The translations under genes were made by a program, and so were the position numbers. A DNA stretch of 64,000 bases from Chloroflexota bacterium. Lineage in GTDB: Bacteria; Chloroflexota; UBA6077; FW602-bin22; CADDYW01. Where the stretch lies: contig CADDYW010000005.1 of NCBI GenBank assembly GCA_902810745.1, forward strand, positions 1 through 64,000. The letters run 5' to 3'. The notes under the pieces were generated by a model. The model had not been told where the DNA came from. It worked only from the letters and a program-made list of their open reading frames with translations, and searched no databases. Position 1 is the stretch's first letter. Each line of letters opens with the position of its first letter. This document shows positions 7,857-16,973 of this stretch, piece after piece.

Positions 7857-9257
7857 GTGCAGCAGCCGCTTTTCGGCGAATCCGAGCATAGTGATCGCGG
7901 CGTCGACGCCTCGTCCGAGCCGCTGGCCGCGCGGATGCGTCCGCGCACGCTGGACGAATTTATTGGGCAGGAGCATCTGCTCGCCCCGGGGAAGGCGCTT
8001 CGGCGGGCGATCGAGACCGGCCGTATCGGCTCGATGATCCTGTGGGGTCCGCCGGGCTGCGGCAAGACGACACTGGCGCAGCTGATCGCGCGGCGCACCG
8101 GAGCGCACTTCGTGAGCCTGAGCGCCGTGTCGGCGGGCGTTGCCGACCTTCGCAGGGTGATCGACGAGGCCGCGCGTCGGCAGAAGCAGCTCCGCCAGCG
8201 AACAATCGTCCTGATCGACGAGATTCATCGGTTCAACAAGGCGCAGCAGGACAGCATTCTCCACGCGGTCGAGCAGGGCGTGATCACGCTGATCGGCGCG
8301 ACGACCGAGAATCCCAGCTTCGAGGTCAATTCGGCGCTCCTCTCGCGGTGCCGGGTCTTCACGCTGCGGGCGCATCGACCAGAAGAGATCGACGCACTGG
8401 TCCAACGCGCCATCACGGATCCGGAGCGCGGTCTGGGATCCCTCGGCGTCGAGCTAGCGCCGGACGCGCGACGCGCACTGGTCAGCCTGGCCGACGGCGA
8501 TGCCCGCGCCGCTTTGAACATTCTCGAGCTGGCGGTCACGGCGACGCCGCCGGATGACGTCGGGCGGCGGCTGGTGTCGCTCGCGACCGTAGAAGACGCC
8601 GTCCAGCGTCGCGCGCTCCTCTACGATCGCGCCGGCGACCAGCACTACGACGTTATCTCCGCCTTTATCAAGTCACTGCGTGGCTCGGACCCGGATGCCG
8701 CGCTCTACTGGATGGCGCGGATGCTCGAAGCTGGTGAAGATCCGCTCTTCATCGTCCGTCGCATGGTGATTCTCGCGGCCGAGGACGTCGGCCTGGCCGA
8801 TCCCCAGGCGCTCGTCGTCGCCGTCGCGGCACAGCAGGCGGTCCACTTCGTCGGCATGCCGGAGGGCTACCTGCCGATGGCCGAGGCCGCGATCTACCTG
8901 GCGACCGCGCCGAAGAGCAACTCGGCGATCGCCGCGTACGGTCGAGCGCGCGAAGCGGTCGAGGCGCACGGCAGTCTACCGGTTCCGCTGCATCTGCGCA
9001 ACGCGCCGACCGGCCTGATGAAGTCGCTCGGCTACGGCCGCGGTTACGACTACTCCCACGACTTCGCAGCCGACGACCCGCGTCGCTACCGCCAGCGCTA
9101 TCTGCCCGACGGAATCGAGGGCGGCTTCTACCAGCCATCCTCGATCGGCTTCGAGGCACGCATCAAAGAGCGGATGGAGCGAATCGCCGAGATTCGGAAG
9201 TCCGCGCCGGAACAATCGCTCCCCGGTGCCGAGAAGCCGGCCGACGGCGGTCGCTAG
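7857..9257 (+). CDS. rarA: RarA/MgsA family AAA+ ATPase (replication-associated recombination)
   Basis: 466 aa, GTG start with AGGAG 9 nt upstream. N-terminal PLAARMRPRTLDEFIGQEHLL is the RarA/clamp-loader-like lead-in. Walker A is GPPGCGKTTLAQ, Walker B IVLIDEIHRFNKAQQD, and the sensor 1/arginine-finger region is GATTENPSFEVNSALLSRCRVF. The C-terminal region with DPDAALYWMARMLEAGEDP and AAEDVGLADPQALV is the RarA tetramerisation domain. Known role of the family: acts at stalled replication forks with SSB. Length and motif order match bacterial RarA throughout; nothing is missing. The gene is monocistronic. Confidence 0.95.
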   Translation: MQQPLFGESEHSDRGVDASSEPLAARMRPRTLDEFIGQEHLLAPGKALRRAIETGRIGSMILWGPPGCGKTTLAQLIARRTGAHFVSLSAVSAGVADLRRVIDEAARRQKQLRQRTIVLIDEIHRFNKAQQDSILHAVEQGVITLIGATTENPSFEVNSALLSRCRVFTLRAHRPEEIDALVQRAITDPERGLGSLGVELAPDARRALVSLADGDARAALNILELAVTATPPDDVGRRLVSLATVEDAVQRRALLYDRAGDQHYDVISAFIKSLRGSDPDAALYWMARMLEAGEDPLFIVRRMVILAAEDVGLADPQALVVAVAAQQAVHFVGMPEGYLPMAEAAIYLATAPKSNSAIAAYGRAREAVEAHGSLPVPLHLRNAPTGLMKSLGYGRGYDYSHDFAADDPRRYRQRYLPDGIEGGFYQPSSIGFEARIKERMERIAEIRKSAPEQSLPGAEKPADGGR

Positions 9258-9342
9258 GTCGTGTTTTCACGGGCACCTTCGTCGTCTTGAATGGCAGGCA
9301 TCAGAGCGACTGGCCGAAACCAGCATGCCGCGGGCCGCGCAC

Positions 9343-9364
9343 CCGGGGAGCTTTAGCTCCCCGG
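9343..9364. repeat. Strong hairpin 3' of rarA
   Basis: CCGGGGAGC and GCTCCCCGG form a perfect 9-bp stem with loop TTTA, 86 nt after the rarA stop. There is no U-tract. It may be a transcription end or the edge of the decayed region that precedes the YD-repeat remnant. From 9258 to about 9600 I see no intact gene. Confidence 0.4.
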
Positions 9365-9398
9365 CCCGGCGCGCGCCGTTCAATGCAGCGACTCCGGC

Positions 9399-10886
9399 GT
9401 GCGAACACAGCCCAGTCTCCGCTTCTCAGCACAACGGGGCGTCCTCCCATCAGGACCGCCAAGCCCTTCCCCGGGTATGCGACACATCCGTACTGCCGGG
9501 TTGGTGCACCACGTCACGCATCGCAGCACCCGTCGTGAGCCCCGTCACGGTCTAAGGGGAGGTTTACGACACTACATACCGCCATGCGCTCGGCAGTGCC
9601 GTAATCCGCCATTCCGCTACGACCTGAACTACCAGGCAGGAATGCTCGTCCAGCGGGTGGACCCGCTGGGCAACACGACGACCTACAGCTACGATGCGGT
9701 CGGTCGGCTCCTGTCGCTGGTCGACCCGAACGGCAACGCCAGCGGCGGCAATCCTGCCGATCACACCTGGTCGTTCACCTACGATAACGAGGACCGCCTG
9801 CTGACGGCGCAGGCACCCGCGCCGGTGTCAGGCGGCGCGCCGCTAGTCACCCAGTATCAGTACGACCCGGTGGGCAACCGGACGGTCGTCATCGACGCCA
9901 ACGGCCAGGTGCCGAAGTACCTCTACGACGCGCGCGAGAAGCTCTCCGAGGTCGACCAGAGCCCGAATCCCTGGACCGATCCGAACGCGACGCCCAATCC
10001 GAAGATCGCGACGACCTACACGTACGACAACCTGGGCAACCTCAGCCGGATCACGCGTGCCCAGGGCGATGCTAGCTACGAGCGGGCGACCGATTATACG
10101 TATGATGGCCTCGACCGATTGCGCGCGGAGATCCAGTACCCGGGCTGGCCGAGCACCAGCCCCACCCTGGTTACCGTCTATTCCTACGACGCCGCGAGCA
10201 ATCTCGCCACGCTGACGGACCCACTCGGCAAAACGACCACCTACGGCTACGACCCGCTCAATCGGCTTATTTCGATCAGCTACGTCGACGGCACGCCCAA
10301 CGTCGGCTATGCCTACGACAACGATGGCAACCGCGTCCAGATGACCGACGGGACCGGCACCACGACCTATACGCCCGACGAGCTGGGCCAGATCACGACG
10401 GTCGTCGCACCCAACTGGACGGTGCAGTATCGCTACGACCTGGACGGCAACCGGGTGAAGCTGATCTACCCCGACAGCACCCAGGTCACCTACAGCTTCG
10501 ACAAGGCCGACCGCCTCGCCTCGCTGACCGACTGGTCCAACCGCACGATCAGCTACAGCTATCGTCCGGACAGCCTGGTCCAGGCCGTCACCAAGCTCGC
10601 CCTGACGACGGCGTCCTACTCCTACGACAACGCCGTGCGCCTGACCCAGGTCGCTAACGTTCTCAATAGGAATGAAGCGACGATCAGCCAGCACAGCTAC
10701 ACTCTGGATGCCGTTGGCAACCGCACCCAGGTGAGTGAGCTGATCCCCGCCGCGCTCGGCCCGCCCGGCCAGACCACCCCGATCAGCACCAGCTATGGCT
10801 ACGATCGCCTCTATCGGCTGACCGTGGTCAACGCGACCCCGACCTATACCTACGATCCGGTCGGTAACCGCCTGAGCGATCAGTAG
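9399..10886 (+). pseudogene. YD-repeat (RHS-like) gene remnant, 5' part
   Basis: The open frame carries clear YD-repeat homology only from about 9620 (FRYDLNYQAGMLVQRVDPLGN). The preceding 70 residues are Arg/Pro/Ser-rich and look non-coding, so the gene has lost its secretion signal and N-terminus. More than ten YD units follow (TTTYSYDAVGRLLSL, TTYTYDNLGNLSRIT, TTTYGYDPLNRLISI, and others). The frame is stopped by TAG at 10884-10886 in the middle of a repeat (GNRLSDQ-stop-TSYSYDRADR), and the same frame continues at once with more repeats. Intact relatives are large secreted shell proteins that often end in a toxin or variable tip. This copy is best read as a decayed gene. Confidence 0.75.
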
Positions 10887-11414
10887 ACGAGCTACAGCTA
10901 CGATCGCGCGGATCGGGTCACCGCTGCTGGATCGATCCCCCATACCGTGGACGCGGCCGGCAACCTGACCGCGCGTGGCGCGGACAGCTTCAGCTACGAC
11001 CAGGCCAATCGCCTGACGAGCGCGACGGTCGAGGGTCAGCTCACGACCTACGCCTACGACGGCGACGGCAACCGGGTCAGCAAGACGGTGGGCACCAACC
11101 CCACCATCCACTACGTCAACGACGTCACCGCGCCGCTCTCCCAGATTCTCACCGACGGCACCCGGAAGTACGTCTACGGCCTGGGCCTGGAATACGCCGT
11201 GGACAGCAGCGGCACCGTCGCGGTCTACCAGACCGATGGGCTGGATTCGACCCGCGCGATCACCGACGACGCGGGGAACGTCATTCAGGCCTACCAGACC
11301 GACGCGTTTGGCAACCCCACCCAGACGCTGGGGGGCCTTGACCAGCCCTTCCGCTTCACCGGCCAGCTCCGCGATACCGAAACGGGCTCCTCAGACCTGC
11401 GTGCGCGCACGTGA
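10887..11414 (+). pseudogene. YD-repeat (RHS-like) gene remnant, 3' part
   Basis: Same frame as the upstream part across the TAG at 10884. It continues the repeats (TSYSYDRADRVTAAG, DSFSYDQANRLTSATV, TTYAYDGDGNRVSKTV) into the RHS core end (KYVYGLGLEYAV, YQTDGLDSTRAITDDAGNV, FRFTGQLRDTETGSSDLRART). In intact proteins the core ends DLRARYYDP and leads into the variable C-terminal tip. Here it stops two residues after DLRAR, and neither other frame continues the motif, so the C-terminal domain is missing. The first ATG-type start inside this part is at 10947, giving at most 155 aa. The citrate synthase stop lies 51 nt downstream on the other strand. Confidence 0.75.
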
Positions 11415-11465
11415 GCTCACGTTAGCAGTCGAGGTATCTTCAGGAGATTCCGGGCCGCCAACCGA

Positions 11466-12584
11466 TCAGCGCCGATCGAGGGGGACGAACGTCAGACCGG
11501 TTGGGCCGACGTACTCGGCGGCAGGCCGAATCAGGCGATTGTCCTTCAATTGCTCGATCACGTGGGCCGTCCAGCCGACGGTCCGACTGATGCTGAAGGT
11601 CGGCGTGAAGAGGTCGTCTGGCAGTCCGACGCCGTGCATGACCGCCGCCGAGTAAAACTCGACGTTGGTGTAGAGACGCCGATCGGGCTTGCGCTCGTGG
11701 AGCAGTCGCAAGGCCACGTCCTCGACCCGGATCGCCAGCCGGAAGAAGTCGATCTCGCTCGTCCGCTCGGCCACCTGCCGCAGGACCTTTGATCGCGGGT
11801 CCTCTGCCTTGTAGACGCGATGCCCGAATCCCATGATCCGCTCGCCCCGGTCGAGCGCCGCGGTTAGCCACGGTTCGGCATTCTCTGGCTTGCCGATCGA
11901 TCGCAGCATGTTCAGCACCAGTGCCGGCGCCCCGCCGTGCAGCGGGCCCTTGAGCGCCCCGATGGCACCGACGATTGCCGATCCCATATCGGAGAGCGTC
12001 GACGCGATGACGCGTGCCGTGAAGGTCGATGCATTCAGCCCATGGTCTGCAGTCAGCACCAGATAGGTATCAAGCGCTCTGGAGCGCTGATCGCTCGGCG
12101 CTTCGCCAGAAAGCATATACAGATAGTTTCCGGCGTGGTTCAGATCGGAACGTGGCTCGACCGGCTTCAGTCCGCGCCGAATCCGATCAAACGCCGCGAC
12201 AATCGTTGGCATCGCCGCGGTGAGCTCCATCGCGTGGTCCACGGACACGGCGCCGCTGAAGTGACGGGTGGCGCCGAGAGCAGAAACCGCGCTCCGAAGC
12301 ACGTCCATCGGATCCGCTGTCGCCGGAAGCATGCGGATGGTGTCGATCACTGTCGGGGGTAGCTCGCGGTAGCCAGCCAGCTTCGCGGAAAACGCCGAGA
12401 GCTCGGCGCGGTTCGGCAGGTGCCCAAGCCAGAGGAGGTGGGCGATCTCCTCGTAGGTCGCACCGTGCGCGAGATCCGCGATATCATAACCGCAGTAGAT
12501 CAGCCGTCCATTCTCACCGTCGATGTGACTCAAGGCGGTGTCGGCGACGACAACGCCTTCCAGGCCCTTCGCAACCTGAATCAT
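11466..12584 (-). CDS. gltA: Citrate synthase (2-methylcitrate synthase-like size class)
   Basis: 372 aa from ATG 12584, which has GAGGGG 6 nt upstream; an in-frame start at 12629 would add a 15-residue hydrophilic extension and lacks such a site. Family motifs: ADHGLNASTFTARVIASTL, LKGPLHGGAP, GFGHRVYKAEDPR with the catalytic His, and GLPDDLFTPTF. N-terminal EGVVVADTALSHIDGENGRL is typical of the short dimeric Gram-positive/archaeal type. It condenses acetyl-CoA with oxaloacetate at TCA cycle entry. Methylcitrate synthase activity is possible, since no prpB/prpD neighbours are present to decide. Divergent from the STAND gene, with 118 nt between the starts. Confidence 0.93.
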   Translation of the reverse strand: MIQVAKGLEGVVVADTALSHIDGENGRLIYCGYDIADLAHGATYEEIAHLLWLGHLPNRAELSAFSAKLAGYRELPPTVIDTIRMLPATADPMDVLRSAVSALGATRHFSGAVSVDHAMELTAAMPTIVAAFDRIRRGLKPVEPRSDLNHAGNYLYMLSGEAPSDQRSRALDTYLVLTADHGLNASTFTARVIASTLSDMGSAIVGAIGALKGPLHGGAPALVLNMLRSIGKPENAEPWLTAALDRGERIMGFGHRVYKAEDPRSKVLRQVAERTSEIDFFRLAIRVEDVALRLLHERKPDRRLYTNVEFYSAAVMHGVGLPDDLFTPTFSISRTVGWTAHVIEQLKDNRLIRPAAEYVGPTGLTFVPLDRR

Positions 12585-12702
12585 GCTGATCCCCTCTTTC
12601 CCTTTCTTGTTATTCCAATCATAATCCATGTGAACAAATATTGTGGCTACGACACTGCCAAATCGCTGTCAGATTCCGTCGCGGACCGCAACGAGGTCAA
12701 GG

Positions 12703-15072
12703 GTGGAGACTTCCACGATCAGCGCCCAGGATGCACCGGATTTTGCCAGGACCGTTCGCGGCCTTCTGGAGGCTCTCGAGGCAGGCCGAGAACCAATCGA
12801 GCCCCTTGGCGGCGCTCTCGGGCGAGTGGTTTCGCCTCCAGGGCTGTCCGTTCGCGATACCGTGGTGCGCCTGGCCGAGCGGTGGTTTGGCTCGGTCAGC
12901 ATCTCCCTGGATGGGAGGAATCTCCCGCCACTGAATGACGAACGCCTGAGCGACGCCGAGAAGATCGCCGCCGTTCTGATCTACCACGTCGGGCAGCGCC
13001 GTTCCTGGCCCGCGCTCTCGACCAACGAGTCGACCTTCTATCGGTACCGGCGGGCCGCGTTCGCCGCCTTCGTCGAGCGATGCTGGGCAGAGATCTCCCG
13101 CCGGTCGATCCCGACCAACCGGCCGCGCCCCGAATACGAGCGCTTTGTCGGGCGAGCCGCCGAGCGCGCAGAGATTATCCGTCGGCTAACGTCTGGCCCC
13201 GGCAGTATTCTGGGTATCGAAGGACCGGGCGGGACTGGCAAGACGGCACTCGCCCACGCCGTGGTCAGCCTGTGCCTCGCCGCGGCACGCGACTGGCGAC
13301 CGGTCATTCTCGACGACGACGCGATCGTGCCCCTGTTTGACGCGGTGGTCTGGGTGGCAAACCGTCAGGGAACCCTCGGCCTTGCCGACCTGCTCGATAC
13401 CGTGGCGCGGACCCTCGACTACCCCGGCATGCTCGGACGCGAGCTTGCCGATCGTCGAACGTCCGTCCGCGAGCTGCTTGGACGCATCGCCGCTCTGATC
13501 GTCGTCGACGACGTGGATCGAGCCGACCCGGCCGTCCTCACCTTTCTACTCGACCTGCCAGGCGCTTCCCGAGCCCTGGTGACGACACGGCGGAAGCTTC
13601 CGCCGCGTGTCTCGGCGATTACCCTTGGCCCACTCGGCGTCGACGATGCACTGCTACTGCTGCGGAACGAAGGCGCGCGCCAGTCTGTCCCCGCGCTGAC
13701 GCTCGCACCGGACTCCTCGCTGCGTCCCCTTGCCGATGCAACCCGACGTTTTCCGCTGCTCACCGTCTGGGCGGCCGGGCAGCTCCGGCAGGGACAAACA
13801 ATCGAACGGGTTCAGTCGCGGCTTGCGCGGGCAGAGGGAAGCGTCTTCGAAGAGATGTTTGATGGTTCTGTCCAGCCGCTGTCCGTCGACGCACGCCATG
13901 TCCTCCGCGTGCTGCCGATCTTCGCCGGTCCGGCCCATCGCGCCGCGGTCGTCGCGGCGGCCGGCGAAGCCGCGGATCCCGAGAGTGGAATCGACGAGCT
14001 CCTGGAAGCATCGCTCCTGGAGGCGACCGAAGGGCTCACCGAGGACGAGCGCCGCTACGCGCTCCATCCGATCACCCGCGCCTTCGTGCGTCGCCGCCTG
14101 CCTCTCGACACGCGACAGGAGCGACTGGCGGTGTACGGAGCCGCGGATCACTACTGTCAGGTCGCCGAGACCTACGCGGGCAGCGTACGGCAGTGGGCCA
14201 GCTTTGATCGCGTCGAGATCGAGATCGACAACATTCTCGCGCTGAGCGAGGCGGCGGCACGCCAGGCAGGACTGGACGACGACGTCGTCCCGGCGCGACG
14301 ATTCGACGAGGTCCTCGTTCGTCTCGCTCACGGTTTGCGCAATTTCTTTTGGCTGCGACACTACTGGCGCGATGGCCTCGAGTTCTTCCACCGCGCGGTC
14401 GACGCGTCCCGGCGGCTGGGCGACGGACGAGCCGAGGGCTGGAACACATATAGCCTGGCCTACCTGCACTACGAGCTCGGAACGGCAGGCTATCGCGAGG
14501 CGCGCGTTCGGGCCGCCGAGGCCGTCGAGATTCTGCGTCGTGCTGGCGACCTGCGTGGTGTCGGGCACGCGATGCGTCTGCTGGGCCGGGCCGCGCGCGA
14601 GCGGGGCGACTTCGAGGCCGCGTGGCGCCTGCTGGAGGAGGCGCTTCTCTTGCTCACGCGGTACGGCCGTGGCGACGACGTGGTCATCGTGCAGGCGAGC
14701 CAGGCTGACCTGCTTCGCCGCCAGGGGCGTCTGGAGGAGGCGGCATCCCGATACGTCGACGTTCTGGGCTCGGGTCTGGATGATCCGGGCACCCGCGCCA
14801 ATGTGCTGCACAACCTGGGCGACGTACGCCTTCGCCAGGGAGACCTCGACGTCGCCGAACGCCTCTTCGGCCAGGGAGAAAACGTCGCGGCGAGCGCGGG
14901 TGCGCGGGGTCTGGTCGCGGAGTGCCGCTGGGGACTGGCACAGGTTGCCCGGCAGCGTGGCGACGCGCGCCGCGCCGCGACGCTTGCCAGCGAAGCTGCC
15001 GACCTTTTCGAGCGGCTAGGCGAGGCCGAACGCGCCGCCGAGGCCCGCCTGGCGGCGCGAGCGCTGCCGTAG
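12703..15072 (+). CDS. STAND (NB-ARC-like) ATPase with C-terminal TPR-like repeats
   Basis: 789 aa from a GTG with GAGG 6 nt upstream; an in-frame GTG at 12643 would add 20 residues of no clear fold. Residues 1-150 are a unique N-terminal region without a recognised DNA-binding motif. The Walker A GPGGTGKTA lies near residue 175, followed by Walker B LIVVDDVDRAD and the sensor region RALVTTRR. A winged-helix/ARC-like part follows, then helical repeats of TPR character in the C-terminal third (DLRGVGHAMRLLGRAARERG, ANVLHNLGDVRLRQGDLDVA). STAND proteins are signal-responsive oligomerising switches, used in transcriptional control, phage defence or signalling. The ligand and effector are not evident here. 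It is monocistronic and flanked by a 350-nt gap. Confidence 0.82.
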   Translation: METSTISAQDAPDFARTVRGLLEALEAGREPIEPLGGALGRVVSPPGLSVRDTVVRLAERWFGSVSISLDGRNLPPLNDERLSDAEKIAAVLIYHVGQRRSWPALSTNESTFYRYRRAAFAAFVERCWAEISRRSIPTNRPRPEYERFVGRAAERAEIIRRLTSGPGSILGIEGPGGTGKTALAHAVVSLCLAAARDWRPVILDDDAIVPLFDAVVWVANRQGTLGLADLLDTVARTLDYPGMLGRELADRRTSVRELLGRIAALIVVDDVDRADPAVLTFLLDLPGASRALVTTRRKLPPRVSAITLGPLGVDDALLLLRNEGARQSVPALTLAPDSSLRPLADATRRFPLLTVWAAGQLRQGQTIERVQSRLARAEGSVFEEMFDGSVQPLSVDARHVLRVLPIFAGPAHRAAVVAAAGEAADPESGIDELLEASLLEATEGLTEDERRYALHPITRAFVRRRLPLDTRQERLAVYGAADHYCQVAETYAGSVRQWASFDRVEIEIDNILALSEAAARQAGLDDDVVPARRFDEVLVRLAHGLRNFFWLRHYWRDGLEFFHRAVDASRRLGDGRAEGWNTYSLAYLHYELGTAGYREARVRAAEAVEILRRAGDLRGVGHAMRLLGRAARERGDFEAAWRLLEEALLLLTRYGRGDDVVIVQASQADLLRRQGRLEEAASRYVDVLGSGLDDPGTRANVLHNLGDVRLRQGDLDVAERLFGQGENVAASAGARGLVAECRWGLAQVARQRGDARRAATLASEAADLFERLGEAERAAEARLAARALP

Positions 15073-15423
15073 TCTCTTCGCAAGGCAGACGTTCGGGAAA
15101 CGAGCTGAGCACTGGTCACTTCCCTGGTCCTGCACCATGCCGGGATTTAAAGGTATCCTCGCGGGGTCAGGGCCCGCTGGCCCTGGTCCAGCATCGGATG
15201 GTGTGTTATCCTCACGCGGGCGAAGATGAGCGATCGCCAGATTTAACCGCCAGGAAATGTACCGCACACGTGACTGTGATATTCTCGCTGCGGTCACAAA
15301 GTTCGCCTTGACCGGTCGTCCGACGCCCCAAGCGACTGGCGTGCGCAGCCGTCTGTGGCACGACGAGTCGCCCGTGGTGGACGGCGAGCGATCGCGACAG
15401 GATGTAAGGAAGGAATCGGTACG
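15073..15423. other. Intergenic region with small hairpin and short direct repeat
   Basis: No gene seen. Holds CAGGGCC-CGCT-GGCCCTG (15168-15185, 7-bp stem) and a short direct repeat CCCTGGTCC at 15122 and 15181. It should contain the promoter of the downstream sugar ABC genes, but I see no hexamer pair I trust. Confidence 0.3.
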
Positions 15424-16878
15424 ATGAGCCATTCAGCCCGGGGTGTTGAACGTCGTGTCTCTCGCCGCAAGGTTCTCTCACTGGGGATTGCTGGAGCCGC
15501 ACTGTCGGCCGTGGTCGCGTGCTCATCCAGCACGCCTTCGGTCAGTCCGACCGCGGCGGCCCCGCAACCGACCAGCCCGCCGGCCCCAGCCGGTGGGGTC
15601 ACGCCTACCAGCGCGCCAGCACCGACGACCGCGCCGAAGGCCACGACCCAGCCGTCATCGGGGAAGTCCGTGTCGCTGACGTTTTTCTATCCGGTTGGCG
15701 TCGCCGGCCCGCTGAGCAAGATCATCGACGGGATGACGAACAAGTTCAACGACCAGCAGAACGGTGCGATCAAAGTCACCCCGGTCTATAGCGGCGACTA
15801 CCTCCAGACGTTGAGTAAGGCTCAGACCGCGGTTCAGGGAGGAAAGCCGCCTGACGTGGCCGTTCTGAATGCCGCGGCGATCTTCGCGGTCCAGGATATG
15901 AAGGCGGCGCTACCGCTTGACGACATGGCAAAGGCGGCGGGCGGAAGTCAGTTCGTCGACGACTTCTTCCCGGCATTCCTGCAGGACTCGCGCATCGGCG
16001 GGTCGTTGATCAGTGTTCCCTTTCAGCGCAGCACCCTGGTCTTTTACTATAATCCGGAGTTCTTGCAGTCAGCCGGCCTCGGCGACACGCCACCACAAAC
16101 GTGGGACGACGTGGTCAAGGCCGCGCAGAAGCTCACGGTGCGCCAGGGTGATACGGTAACTCGCTGGGGAGTCGGCTTTCCCTCCTCGGGGTCGAGCTAC
16201 TGGGAATTCCAGGCGCTGGCGATCGAAGCAGGGCAGAACGTGATGGGAGACGCCGGAAACAAGGTCTTTTTCAACACCGAGGCGGCCATCACCGCCCTGC
16301 AGTGGCTTCTCGACCTGTCCCACCAGTGGAAGGTCATGCCGACCGGAACCGTCGACTGGGGAAATCTGCCGACGGATTTCGCCGGACAGAAGACCGCGAT
16401 GATCTATCACTCCACCGGCAGCCTGTCGTTCATTGCCAAGCAGGCGAAGTTCAAGGTCGGAGTGGCATTCGATCCAAAGAACAAGCAGTTCGGCAGCCCA
16501 ACCGGCGGCGGGAACATGTACATCTTCCAGGGAATTCCGAAGGAGAACCAGGAAGCCGCGTGGACGTTCATCAGCGCCATGTGCTCGCCCGAGAGCCTCG
16601 CCCAGTGGAGCATCGACACCGGCTACGTCGCACCGCGCAAGTCGTGCTACGACGTCCCGGTCCTGAAGAATTACGTCGCCCAATTCCCGCAGGCAATCGT
16701 CGCACGTGACCAGCTTCAGTACGCCCAGCGAGAGCTTGGCACACACCAGATGGCGCAGATCCAGAACCTGCTGAGCAATGCTATCCAGGCAGCGCTCACC
16801 GGCAAGCAGTCTCCCAAGGACGCGCTGACCACGGCACAGACGCAGGCAGATCAGATTCTCGCCAGCTTCAATGATTAG
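15424..16878 (+). CDS. ABC sugar transporter substrate-binding lipoprotein
   Basis: 484 aa from ATG 15424, with AAGGAAGGA 9 nt upstream. The signal VSRRKVLSLGIAG is twin-arginine-like and is followed by the lipobox AVVAC. A Pro/Thr/Ala-rich linker then leads to the mature domain. The mature part is a family 1 (MalE/UgpB-like) binding protein: SVSLTFFYPVGVAGPLSKIIDGMTNKFN, PDVAVLNAAAIFAV, LVFYYNPEFLQSAG and GGGNMYIFQGIPKENQEAAW. It binds a carbohydrate outside the membrane and delivers it to the two permeases that follow. The gap to the first permease is 95 nt. The substrate is unknown; the nearby GH4 enzymes suggest an alpha-galactoside or related sugar (inference). Confidence 0.9.
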   Translation: MSHSARGVERRVSRRKVLSLGIAGAALSAVVACSSSTPSVSPTAAAPQPTSPPAPAGGVTPTSAPAPTTAPKATTQPSSGKSVSLTFFYPVGVAGPLSKIIDGMTNKFNDQQNGAIKVTPVYSGDYLQTLSKAQTAVQGGKPPDVAVLNAAAIFAVQDMKAALPLDDMAKAAGGSQFVDDFFPAFLQDSRIGGSLISVPFQRSTLVFYYNPEFLQSAGLGDTPPQTWDDVVKAAQKLTVRQGDTVTRWGVGFPSSGSSYWEFQALAIEAGQNVMGDAGNKVFFNTEAAITALQWLLDLSHQWKVMPTGTVDWGNLPTDFAGQKTAMIYHSTGSLSFIAKQAKFKVGVAFDPKNKQFGSPTGGGNMYIFQGIPKENQEAAWTFISAMCSPESLAQWSIDTGYVAPRKSCYDVPVLKNYVAQFPQAIVARDQLQYAQRELGTHQMAQIQNLLSNAIQAALTGKQSPKDALTTAQTQADQILASFND

Positions 16879-16973
16879 ACGAAAGAGGGTCACGGCGAGT
16901 CGGGCGTCAGACATCTGCCGACGTCGATGATCGGTCTGTTCCCGTCGCGCCGGATCCACAGGAAGAGCGCTGG

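Noticed and set aside
10884-10886. Pyrrolysine or other recoding at the TAG in the YD-repeat gene
   Set aside because: The gene also lacks its N-terminus and C-terminal tip, so simple decay explains the TAG better.
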